NCBI GenBank assembly: GCA_963971575.1
Contig: OZ020611.1
Span: forward strand, 61,785,381 to 61,849,380
Source of the DNA: Liopterus haemorrhoidalis
Lineage: Eukaryota; Arthropoda; Insecta; Coleoptera; Dytiscidae
Reading direction: 5' to 3'
Length of the DNA stretch: 64,000 bases
Shown one piece after another: positions 32,011-42,216 of this stretch. Position 1 is the first letter of the stretch, and each line of letters opens with the position of its first letter. A model generated the notes under the pieces. That model made no database searches, was not told the DNA's origin, and saw only the letters and a list, made by a program, of their open reading frames with translations. A program made the translations under genes and the position numbers.

Positions 32011-32429
32011 CAAAAAAAATCATCGCCCACCTGTACGTTCCTTTAATAGCTCACTTTTATTTCCCATGTTTTATTAAAAGAAAGGACAGTCAACAAAGCC
32101 ATCCCTTTATCCACTAAATAATCGAACGGTATATACCATGGAAGTTATTTCACACAGTTCAATATAACAATACTTTAATTGCATTTCTAAAAACAGCCAG
32201 CAGTACATAAAATAAATAACAGTGTAATGAATTAACAGAACGTGCGTTAGCGTTCATTATATTTTATGGTTGATTTAATAAAGTATTGAATTGGTTGTGC
32301 AACTATGTGGATGTTGATCTAGCGATGCGGATAGTACTACGATAGTCCCCGTGTTACTACGATTAATTTTCCTCCAAGAATTACATATATTGATTAAGGT
32401 ATATTGGCATACATTAATTATACTAGTCA
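32011..32429. other. Gene-free stretch
   Basis: No supported feature between the family B copy and the minisatellite. Confidence 0.4.
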
Positions 32430-33165
32430 ATACAGTCTCAACAAGTCGCAACAACTCTTATCAATTTTTAACTTTTCGCAGTATCAAATCACAAACACCT
32501 TGCGTGAATTTTAAACAGTGCCATAACTAAGCACACGCGACACCCGCAACCGTTGGCAAGGCATTTAAGGGTCCATCGAATTTTCCTGTTTTCCATTTTT
32601 TTTTTTTACCTCATCACTTGCTAGGTTTTTGCCCGTCAAGCAAAAATTATACCAAGAAGGGCCAATGATAATTTCACGTAGAAAAGGCAAGTTCCGCTAC
32701 TGAATCTAAATAACTAGAATCAATTTGTAACATTTCTCATCAAGTTGCATCATCTTTCATTAACTCACATCAACACCCGTCAACTTGCACCAGTTCGCAA
32801 CAACTCTCATAAACTTGCATCCCAACTCAACAAGTCGTAACATATCGCATCATCTCGTAACATCATACAACAAACAACAATGATTCGAAGTAACGCGCAA
32901 TAACTTACATGAACTCGTATCAACTCGCAAAAACCTCCAATAACTCGTATGAACGAGTACTCACACTCATAAACTTGCATTAACTCATATCAAATTGGAT
33001 CAGTTCGCAGCAAGTCGCAACGTCTTGCATTATTTCGAAACATCTCGAAACATCTCGCAACATCTCGCATCAAATCGCATCATCTCGCACCAACTAGCTT
33101 CACCTAGGATCAACTTGCATCAACTAACATCAGCATGCATCAACTCGCATCAGCTCATATGTATG
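32430..33165 (+). repeat. Degenerate 10-bp minisatellite
   Basis: Units of the type CATCAACTCG or CAACATCTCG repeat with a 10-base period, clearest at 33040-33165 and decaying to the left, with interruptions (for instance around 32520-32690). The 65-residue ORF over it is a repeat translation. No element ends are visible within. Confidence 0.8.
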
Positions 33166-33173
33166 TTAGGCTT

Positions 33174-34545
33174 AACAGCATTGATATTTTAATTCCACGT
33201 ACTCAGGGCTTTCGTGTGCTGGTGTTCAAGTTGTGCGCCGCACAGAGTTGGCTAACACAGGTCCAAGGCTTTACTGCTTTTACGACTACAGCACTGCTAC
33301 AGCGTTTGTAATAATATCAATTAAAATACACAGATCCAAGCACAAACGAGCATTTATTACAACGTCTATATACAATCTGTCACATATATGTCATCACATT
33401 ATAGTTGCTATCGTAATATATTACAAAGGACGACCAACAACTAGTCCTGGACCTAACACGGCCGTCCTGATCTTGCCGCGTCCTCGTGGCATAATCAAAA
33501 TAAAACAACTTGCTATTCTAACACAGCCATCCTGCTCCTGCCATGTCCTCGCGGCATTTTCAAAATTTAATAATTGCAAAATAAAACAGAGGAAATGAAA
33601 ACGTAATGTTAGTTTCGCCCGGCTCCTTGAGGTCCCTGACCATCCAGAGCCAAACAAAACAAACACAACTCCTTGAGGTTCCTGACCATCCAGAGTTCCT
33701 CTGAACTCCTTGAGGTCCCTGACCATCCAGAGTTCCTCTGAACTCCTTGAGGTCCCTGATCATCCAGAGTCAAAATAACTCATTACGGCTAACACGTGCC
33801 ATATCATCAACATTGTACAGTGTGTCTTCCGGTACTCAACAAGCTATCAATTCTCAACTCAACTATCTATCAGTTTATTTCATTACAGGTTGTCTACAGT
33901 ACCCAACATGCTCGGTGACTGTCGCTGCTTCATACTCAATGCCTTATCATTTAGTCAAAGAAATAAAATGTTTCTTACCATTCTAGTCATCATCAATTTA
34001 ATCAGTTACCTTTATTCTATTTATCTGTCAATAAACAAACGCTCGTCCATTCTGACATATATTTTTTTTATTTCTCCAAATTTCTTTGCAATGTTATAGA
34101 AAAATTTCTTTGCACCATTGTTATTTAGCCCTCATTATTAGCCTTAACTTACTTTATCCAAATTCTTAATTGTACTTAATATAGTACTTATGTCTTCTAT
34201 TTTAAAAAGTCTTGTGAGCCGATCTTGACATTTTAATCACAAAATTTATTTTTTATTTTTACAGACAATCTTTCTGACATTTCATCTTTCACTATTTAAA
34301 AAAAAAATTCTATGTGTGGAACAACAAAAACTGTTCAACATTAGTTGTAGGTGTAGGAAGATCCCACTTCTGATGTAAACGCTTTTTAGCGTTTGTAATA
34401 ATATCAATTAAAACACACAGATTCAAGCACAAACGAGCATTTATTACAACGTCTGTATACAATCTGTCACATATATAACATCACATTATAGTTGCTATCG
34501 TAACATATTCCAAAGGACGTTCAAGAACTAGTCCTGATCCTAACA
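33174..34545 (-). mobile_element. Possible LTR element remnant (direct-repeat pair)
   Basis: Two direct repeats of the same length (157 bp), 33302-33458 and 34389-34545, are highly similar. On the minus strand each begins TGTTAGG and contains an AATAAA signal (GTTGTAATAAATGCTCG). The left copy extends to CCTAACA at 33174, giving a TGTTAGG...CCTAACA frame of 285 bp. After the right copy the minus strand reads CATCAGAAGTGGGATC, possibly a primer-binding region. The internal 0.9 kb has no gag or pol signature. A non-LTR duplication is the alternative. Confidence 0.5.
33623..33775 (+). repeat. 37-bp tandem repeat
   Basis: CTCCTTGAGGTCCCTGACCA followed by TCCAGAGTTCCTCTGAA recurs at 33669, 33706 and 33743, exactly 37 bases apart, with a looser copy at 33623. 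It lies inside the candidate LTR element. Overlapping minus-strand ORFs with DLKEFRGTLDG repeats are its translation. Confidence 0.9.
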
Positions 34546-35404
34546 TGTATACCAATTAGCGGCTAGCACAATTCATTATTTTAACACTCATTTCAAAAAT
34601 ACAATTGAATTATTCGTATCTATTAATTATATGAAATCACTGTTCATTTGATTGCATCTAAACATCACGAACAAAACCCAAGGAGTAAAGCATTCAGAGT
34701 GCAAATCGTCTGAATTATTTTAATAATAGGTAGTGTATATTCTGTGTCGCCCTTCACAGTCAAGTACGGACAAGATGAGTAGATTTAGGGTCTCCCTTGA
34801 ATAATAGACTGAAGGGGACCGTGGACCGTATAATTATGTAATTGTGCCAGACCATCCAGGCTTATTGGACAAATGATTACGCTTTACAACTTCAAATCAC
34901 GAAGTTTGTTATTTTCAAATCATTAATTCAGTTTCGGCTGAAACTGAGAGCCTTATTAAATACTCAATGTTTCACTGGAACCGTGCTTAAGGGCCTTTTT
35001 TACTAAAATTGTGTATGTTTTGAGAGAAGAATCTCTTCTTTTCAACAAGGATTGTGGAATAATCTGATGTTCATTTAAATTTTATTAATGATTTAGCTTA
35101 TGTAAAATCATGCAGCACCCAGGTATCAACAATCTACTTCATATATCTAGGGTGGCTAGATTTGAGAAATTCGAATACGGGACATTTTCGGGAGAAATAT
35201 ATTTTAACATTTTAAAATAAAACAGCACCTTTTGGAAATCACATGTTTTAATGAACCAGATTTATAATTTCAGTGTACAGATACTTTGAATGTATTGCAT
35301 AGTAACATTTTTCCGTCGAAAATATATGTTTACGGAAAAATTAGTAAAGTTGAAATAATAATGTCAGTGTGTATATCGCTCTGTAGATTTTTGGTTGCTC
35401 TAAT
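34546..35404. other. Gene-free stretch
   Basis: No ORF. CTAGGGTGGCTAGATTTGAG with ACGGGACATTTTCGGG at 35148-35205 looks like one terminus of a hAT-type MITE, but I found no partner end. Confidence 0.4.
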
Positions 35405-35530
35405 GATTTTTAAGATTTTATAGTTATGACCACCAAAAAAACCCTTATAACGTCACTCATGTGTCTGTCGGTACGGTAGAAATTGTAGCCAAACGGCTAA
35501 AAAGAGAAAGATGAAATTTGGCACGATTGT
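35405..35530 (+). repeat. Family A left-end fragment
   Basis: ATAGTTATGACCACCAAAAA, CCCTTATAACGTCACTCATG and AATTGTAGCCAAACGGCTAA match the left part of the family. The rest of the repeat is absent here. Confidence 0.75.
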
Positions 35531-36049
35531 ACGAGTAGTTTTGAAAGAGTCGGTCAATTTACTGACCAACAATAACAGTTTAAGAACTGGTGAAATCCGT
35601 TAAATAAAATGACAAAACAGACAGCTACAAAATCTAGTGGAATTGCAGAAACAATGCATCATAGAAGATAAATTATTAAATTAAAAACTATGAGGGAAGA
35701 ACATGACTTGAAACATGAAAATTTAAATAATTCAGAAGGAATATGAAAATAAAAAAAAAAAGAAAAAGAAACTTAAAATGAAAATTGAATGAGAAATGTG
35801 TAATAACTTCTCGGAATATTAGGTCATAATAAAACAACTAAATATTCATATTTTTGAATAGACCAATACAACAAAATTGTGTCCATCACAATTTTATTTA
35901 ATAATTAAGTGTTTTATCAATTTTAACATATGACTTACTTTAACTGTGACACCACATGTCTTTTGCCATGAGATTTATTTATATTAAATGCATGTACAAC
36001 ATAATTATATTTACAAATTATTGTTTTGAAAATACTGAAGAAGGCAATA

Positions 36050-36964
36050 TACGAGGTCTGTTCAAAAAGTATCGCGAATTTTGTGTTTTTTCAAAAATTA
36101 TTTATTTATTCATCTATTTTGTCCCCTTCAAAGTAATCCCCACCAGATATTATACACTTGTTCCAACGTATTTTCCAATCCTCGAAGCATTTGAAAAAAT
36201 CATATTTTGTGATCTTGTTCAGCTCCTGCTTCGATGCCGTCTTTATCTCCTCACTCGTAGCGTAGCGTCGTCCTTTCATGGGCCTCTTCAGTTTCGGGAA
36301 CAAGAAAAAGTCACAGGGGGCCAGATCTGGGGAATACGGTGGCTGCGGCATTATTAGTGTGTTGTTTTTGGCCAAAGATTCGCGCACAAGCAACGATGTG
36401 TGGGCGACGATGTTTCGCGGCGACCCGTCTCATGCCCAAATCATTGGTAAAAATCGAATGGCACGAGCCAATCGATATGTTTAGGTCCTCAGCAACTGCT
36501 CTAACGGTGATTCGACGGTTGGTTAATACTATTTTCTTCACTTCATCAATGTTTTCGTATGTTGTTGACGTGCTCGGGCGTCCGGCACGCTCTTCGTCGT
36601 TTACATCTTCTCGGCCCTCTGAGAACATTTTGTACCACCGATAAACGTTGCTTCGGTCCAAGGTAGTTTCACCATATGCCACAGTAAACATTCGGAATGC
36701 GTCCGCACACTTAATTTTATTTTTCACACAAAATTTGATACAGATTCTTTGATCCATTTTTTGGTATAGGCAAAATTCGAAGACGAGCCAAATTACGTGC
36801 AAGCAAAGCAACTGTCAAAAATTAACTGAACATTCAAAATGGCCGAACTTGTCGGCATAAGTAGAGACACGAGTACCAACATAACGCCACAAAAAAATCG
36901 AAAATCGAATATACGTAACCCGCGGAAATTCAAAATTCGCGATACTTTTTGAACAGACCTCGTA
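36050..36964 (-). mobile_element. Internally deleted mariner
   Basis: Ends TACGAGGTCTGTTCAAAAAG and CTTTTTGAACAGACCTCGTA are perfectly inverted over at least 20 bases, with TA duplications at 36048-36049 and 36965-36966. Length is 915 bp, against roughly 1.3 kb for complete mariners; the loss lies in the middle of the transposase. Confidence 0.93.
36106..36744 (-). pseudogene. Mariner transposase, central deletion
   Basis: The minus-strand N terminus starts MDQRICIKFCVKNKIKCADA and has the helix-turn-helix with RSNVYRWYKMFSEGREDVND and later ITVRAVAEDLNISIGSCHSI. At about 36415 the frame passes from GMRRVAAK directly to the segment normally following the second aspartate, and a frameshift puts the rest in the ORF ending at 36106: LIMPQPPYSPDLAPCDFFLF and MKGRRYATSEEIKTASKQEL. 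The first two catalytic aspartates are therefore lost, while the third (YSPDL) remains. Confidence 0.9.
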
Positions 36965-37115
36965 TAATGTCGAAACCAGTCTATTCAAAAATATGAATAT
37001 TTAGTTGTTTTATTATGACCTAATATCCCCAGAAGTTTTTACACATTTCCCGTAGAATTTTTTTTTTTTTTTTGTAAATATGTGTTTCTTTTGGCTCTTG
37101 GGCCGTAAATAAATA

Positions 37116-38174
37116 TTATTATTATTATTATTAATATACCAGAAGATTTAAAACTAAATGATTAAAAAAAAAAATATTAGAATAATTAAAATCTTTTAGA
37201 CATATTAGAACATATTTTATAATAAATTTATATTTCCTTAAAAAATATAAATCTACATAAAACCGATACCGGATTAAGTCATGGACTTAAAGGGCTACAG
37301 CCCAGGAACCCCTGTCGAATAGTGGATCCTGGGCCCCGTCGCATATACGTAATAAAAAGTAATAATAATAAAAATGAGATATTTATTTAAATTTAAAATT
37401 GATTCTAGTTAATACGTTGAAAAAATATAAATAAACTTAACATTGTGATTTTTTATTTACTTGATTATTTTCTTTATTATTAGTGTACAAAAACAAAATT
37501 TAACTAATTTTTATTATTACTGTTACGCAGTCTGTTTTGATTCCGCACGAGAAATAAGAATATATAAATAAAAAGTTTTTCGATACTTAAATTATTCAAG
37601 CATGCTAATAGAGCAACAATGGAACAAGAAAGCCTCAATAAACTTTGTTTTATGTTTATTGGGAATGGTATTTAATTATTTTGCAATTTTTAAATATTTT
37701 AGAATAATTTGTTACAAAGGAAGCAAAGTTAATTTCCAAACATTTTTAAAAATGAATATTTTCAAATAAATGATATATATTAAATAAGGAAAACCGTTTT
37801 ATTTGTTCCTTTGTCTCTAAAATATCTAGTTATACACACCACCTATATCTACAAAATTATCTGAACATCTCTACCAGTTCCACACGTCACATTCTCAACT
37901 AATTCTAAATATCTTCATCATCGGTTAATTCTCCACGTAACAAATCTATATTGATAATTATACAAATCAGTAAATAAAGTTTGAAATTTAATATAACCAC
38001 GGAATATCTAACATAACCTAAAAAGTAAGTAAATATGAAGTTGGTGATTCTGTGTTTAGCGGTTGGTACTACGAAAACGGGTACCAACTGAACTATAATC
38101 GACGTTTACGTAAACCAAGTTTAAAGTTACGCATTTTTTTGTTAAACTTCGTTTAAGAGTTAGTCTTAATTCAG
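37116..38174. other. LINE-like (ATT)n tail and gene-free stretch
   Basis: CTTGGGCCGTAAATAAATA followed by (ATT)n at 37117-37134 looks like the 3' tail of a LINE. The rest, to 38174, is A+T-rich with no ORF; GGCTACAGCCCAGGAACC near 37295 may be a hAT scrap. Confidence 0.4.
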
Positions 38175-39250
38175 CTTTATTATTTTATTTATTATTTATT
38201 TATTATTATTTAATTACAATTTACAATTTGTTTTGCAATATAATTTACATTATATAGGCTTGCCACGCTAAGTCTTCCAGACTTGTGGTGTGGTAGCATA
38301 CATACATACATAGGAATTTTTCTTATTGCAATATTTCTTGTTTTATATATAATTTTAGTTTCAGTAATAGTAATCTACTTGAATTATTTTAAATTTTAAA
38401 TTGGGTGTTAATTCAAATAATAATAAAACTATAGAAGTTTATAGTATATATCTAAATGAGAATAAAATACATTAGTTTGATCTAAAATAAATTAGTCTGA
38501 TATAAATTTGGTTACTTAAATACATTTGCAAATAATCTTTTATTTGCTTGAAAATAATTTTTAACAGCTCTTGTATACGCTTTTATATTGGTATTTTTTT
38601 TTATGTGCTCCGGTAATATATTATATAACTTTGGTCCTAGGTACGCTATATTTCTTTGACAAATTTTTTTCGTGTATTTCGGGATTTGTAGGTTTAAATT
38701 ATTGTTTAATCTGGTCCTATACATGTGATTTATTAATTTTGAATGTTTGTTTTCTTTGTACATGTATATTAAAGTGTTTATTATATATAAATTTCTAATA
38801 TTTAATACTTTATTTTCTTGGTATAGCAAGTTAGTGGAATATAGTTTGTCTTTTTTAAAAATAATTTTAAGTATATAATTTTGTGTTGTTTGCAGTATTT
38901 TTAGGGTATTATTGAATAATCCACCCCAAATAGTTATGCCGTATTTGATGATAGATTCTATTAGCGATGCGTAAATGATCTTTATTGTTTTTAAATTGAG
39001 AATGTTACGTATGCAGTATAATTTAGGAATTATCATTTTTATTTTCTTGTTTGTATATTCTATGTGTTTTTTCCATTTCATACATTGATCAATCACTACA
39101 CCGAAATATCTAATACTCTCTGTCGCTTCAATTGATTCATTTGAATTGTTAATTTTAAGTGTTTTAACGTTTGGTTGGCCAGATGATGTTGCCGAAAAAG
39201 TTATAAATTTTGATTTTTTTGAGTTTAGAGTTAATAAATGTGTATCGGGC
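38175..39250 (-). pseudogene. 5'-truncated LINE, reverse transcriptase C-terminal region
   Basis: A minus-strand open frame from about 39245 to 38515 has LLTLNSKKSKFITFS, IRYFGVVIDQCMKWKKHIEY, IIYASLIESIIKYGITIWGG and later QRNIAYLGPKLYNILPEHIK. This is the region after the Y-x-D-D box in CR1/Jockey-group LINEs, ending with the typical Y-x-G-P-K-L-Y-N-x-L-P motif. The frame is fully open, so truncation rather than mutation disables it. The 3' untranslated part ends in AAATAATAAATAAATAATAA-type sequence near 38175. Confidence 0.8.
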
Positions 39251-40489
39251 GTTTAAACTTGTGTGGTAATACTAGGCCTATGCGTTACTACCGCCACTCC
39301 ATATTAAACTTGGTTTAACAAAAAAATTGTAAAAGCTCTGCTGAAGGAGAGTCCTGTTTTTTTTAAATTTGCGATAAAAATTACCTAGATTGAGTAACGG
39401 ATAAATAAAGGAGAGATTTTTGTTGAGCCCAAAATAAAGGAAATAATGTAAGATAATACTTTTATTCCATTTTAATTCTAGCTGATCTGGATGTTTCGAC
39501 GTATTTAAAGAGTTTGCAGCAATTTATTGGGAAACATAAAAACAGACAACTACCGTGATATCGAGGAAAGTCTTCTGTTATGATTAACGCACTGGGGTGT
39601 GACATGTCACTAAAGATTTACTTTTTGTATTCCCATTTATATTTCTTCCCTAAAAATCTTGGAGCTGTTAGTGATGAACAAGGGGAGCGTTTTAAATATA
39701 ATAAAAATAATTATTTTCTTTTATAAATACATGTGAATAATCTTGTATATTTCTTGTGTACCCAAAAATTATTTATAAACAATGCTATATCATGTTTGCT
39801 ATAGTATTGTTTTCATCCAGAAAAAAAGCCTAAAAATAAAACCTTGCAAAGTGTACCTGAAAAACTATTTAAGGCAATAACTTAACCTAACCTAATCTAT
39901 ATAATCAATTAACAAATGATTATCAACGTTTGCTTGGTTGTTAATTATCCTAAACTATTTTTAGTTTAAGATTAACATAAAACTCATAAAATAAAATAAT
40001 TCCATAACCTTGGTAATCTTTCACTACTTCATTTCCTGTTTCCTTTAAAGGAATTTTATTCGCCATTCTTTCAAGAGATTATTTATTTATATTTACGAGT
40101 GTTTATTTACTTATAATATGGTAAATATTGCGAAATGTCGACATTACACGTAAATTTAAACTTGGATAATTAAATATTGTTTATACTCGTAGAAATTTTC
40201 TTCCTCGTTCTGTTATTTTTCTGTTATTACGGAATATTTGCATCTTTTACTTACCAATATCGTTTACATATGTATATTTGTACTGTGGGTGAAGTTATAG
40301 TATCCAGTTTTCGGAAGTACATGTGTCTGTCTATAATAGTACCGCAACTAGGCAGGTACATTAAGCGCATAGGCACAAGACCCAGGATAAAATCTGGCCG
40401 GAAAAATTTCGATTGGGCCCAATCCAAACTGTGGATTTCCTTTTTGTTTTTCTTCTTTTTTTTTCACATAGGACACATGAAAAACTAGA
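39251..40489. other. Gene-free stretch
   Basis: TTAAACTTGGTTTAAC at 39304 and the inverse-like AAACCAAGTTTAAAG at 38113 flank the LINE and may belong to one older element. Otherwise no feature is supported. The frame at 40177-40488 is not protein-like. Confidence 0.35.
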
Positions 40490-40620
40490 TACGGTTGGTC
40501 TGGTCTCATCATCATTGGCGCGACAACCCGAAATGAGCCAAAGCCTCCTGTTTCCATGTTTTGTGACCATGTTTTCAATCTATGTACATTCAGGAGTAAT
40601 ATGAGCAGTATTCCGTCCAT
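40490..40620 (-). pseudogene. RTE-like 3' end remnant
   Basis: On the minus strand GAGGCTTTGGCTCATTTCGG then GTTGTCGCGCCAATGATGAT matches the familiar insect RTE-like 3' terminus with a GAT-rich tail. No longer coding remnant is seen. Confidence 0.4.
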
Positions 40621-40639
40621 TTTTTATCGTATACAGAAA

Positions 40640-40810
40640 GGCACCTACAGTTTATAGCCGGTTGCGAACGGCTAAGCAGAACCTGTAATTTGTATAAATA
40701 TTTTTACACAAATTATTTGACATAAGCAGGAATTGAACTCACGTCCGTGCCCTTGCTCAGCGGTCAAGTAGCAGGTACAGACGATTTAACGTTTGCAGCT
40801 ACAGGCTTGG
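40640..40810 (-). mobile_element. Possible tRNA-derived SINE
   Basis: The minus strand has a B-box-like GTGAGTTCAATTCCTGC preceded by CTGAGCAAGGGCACGG, and a body with TGTAAAAATATTTATACAAA. The A box is weak and no duplication was found, so this is tentative. Confidence 0.35.
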
Positions 40811-41172
40811 TTGGTCTGGTCTATATGTCAATAAATTCATCATATTTCAAACCTTCGTAAGTGATACATGTGTCATAATTGTGCTCCATTATCATTTTAA
40901 ACTTTACGGGGTTTTTTCAATTATAATAAATTAGTGATTTATATTAAATTGAAGAGAAAAAAATAATATACAAAGTGAATGTATTTTTATTGCTTAAATA
41001 ATTCAATGAACACTTATTTGTTCTTAAATAACATTTAAACAACTGTTAAACTAAATTGAACAAGTTTGTGCCTCCTCAACGCGCCAACAGCGGTTTGTAG
41101 TGTGACGTCAGTTATCAGTGTTACCAGCGGCGTGCCCTTCATTATTTCCAGTTTCGCAGTGTAATCAATGTA

Positions 41173-42150
41173 ATGGCTCCTCCAAGCTCCTCAAGGGCTT
41201 CAAAGACTTGTATTACATGTAAAGGGAAAATTATAAATAAATTTCCTGGTCTACAATGCTGCGGTCCTTGTAAATCCTATTACCACGGATCTTGTGCTGG
41301 GCTTCCTGTTGGTGATCTAAAAATCTTGACTGCCGAAGGTATGAAGTGGGAATGCGCCGAGTGTCGTCCGCTCCAATCCAACGTTTCAATAATTGCTGAT
41401 GATGATGATAGTGACCAAGCAAGTATTCAAACTCAGTTCACCTCTATTTTACAAATAGTGTCTAATATTCAGTCTGACTTTAAAACTTTAACTGAAAAGC
41501 TATCTACCATTGAAGTCTCTTTAAATTTTTATGGGGAAAAGATAGCAGATCTCGAAAAAACTGTCAGTATTATAAAAAAAGATTGTTCTAAAATTCATGA
41601 GCTGGACGAAGAAAACAAAACTCTTAAATCTGCTGTACACAAACTCAATCTGCGTGTAAATAATCTTGAACAAAGATCCCGCCTCGACAATTTGGAAATC
41701 CAGGGTGTTCCGGAATTTAAAAATGAAAACGTCTACGATACTCTCTCCAATGTCTTTGCGGGACTCAATTGCTCGGTCCTGAATGAGGACATCAGCATCG
41801 CACATCGAGTACAGCACGTGGTCAACAGTAACAACCGCCCCAAAAATATCGTGGTCAAATTTACTTCAAGACGCAAGAAATATGAAGTATTGTCGGCAGC
41901 AAAGATACAGCGTCGTACAGGGGACAATAAGAACTTGCCAGGTATCTCGATACCAAATTTTCAAAATAATATCTTTATTAATGAACATTTGACCAATCAA
42001 AATAAACTTCTATTTAAACAAACTCGCGATCTCGCTCGAACTAAGAATTATAAGTTTGTATGGATCAATAACTGCTGTATTTATGTCAGAAAAAACGAAC
42101 GGTCACCTGTTATAGTCATCACTAATGAACTGGATACCAATAAGTTATAG
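41173..42150 (+). CDS. LINE ORF1: PHD-finger, coiled-coil RNA-binding-type protein
   Basis: 325 residues. The N terminus has a Cys4-His-Cys3 PHD-type finger: C13 and C16 (CITC), C30 and C33, H38 and C41 (YYHGSC), C61 and C64 (CAEC). A leucine-rich coiled coil follows from about 90 to 170 (e.g. ELDEENKTLKSAVHKLNLRV). The C-terminal half, from NNLEQRSRLDNLEIQGVPE and SIAHRV onward, resembles the baculovirus FP-like fold found in ORF1 of insect LINEs. ORF1 proteins usually bind the element RNA as a chaperone. ATG at 41173 is the first in frame. Confidence 0.85.
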   Translation: MAPPSSSRASKTCITCKGKIINKFPGLQCCGPCKSYYHGSCAGLPVGDLKILTAEGMKWECAECRPLQSNVSIIADDDDSDQASIQTQFTSILQIVSNIQSDFKTLTEKLSTIEVSLNFYGEKIADLEKTVSIIKKDCSKIHELDEENKTLKSAVHKLNLRVNNLEQRSRLDNLEIQGVPEFKNENVYDTLSNVFAGLNCSVLNEDISIAHRVQHVVNSNNRPKNIVVKFTSRRKKYEVLSAAKIQRRTGDNKNLPGISIPNFQNNIFINEHLTNQNKLLFKQTRDLARTKNYKFVWINNCCIYVRKNERSPVIVITNELDTNKL

Positions 42151-42216
42151 TTTGGTGTAACTCTGTTAGTTGTCACCTCTCTAAGACATTATAACAATTA
42201 ATTATTATTTTTTTTT

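Larger units (their letters stand above)
35791..37051. repeat. Foldback repeat with 73-bp arms, split by a mariner
   Basis: 35791-35863 and 36979-37051 are inverted copies, sharing TTAGGTCATAATAAAACAAC and ATATTCATATTTTTGAATAG, with only a few mismatches. Between them lie about 185 bases of A+T-rich sequence and the mariner at 36050-36964. Arms extending equally on either side show that the mariner landed inside a pre-existing palindromic element. Confidence 0.85.

Noticed and set aside
32430..33165. CRISPR-like or coding repeat
   Set aside because: The period is 10 bases with no unique spacers, and the ORF over it is a translation of the minisatellite.
33421..33763. Minus-strand ORFs with repeated DLKEFRGTLDG as a gag-like protein
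   Set aside because: They are frame translations of a 37-bp tandem repeat and overlap in different frames.
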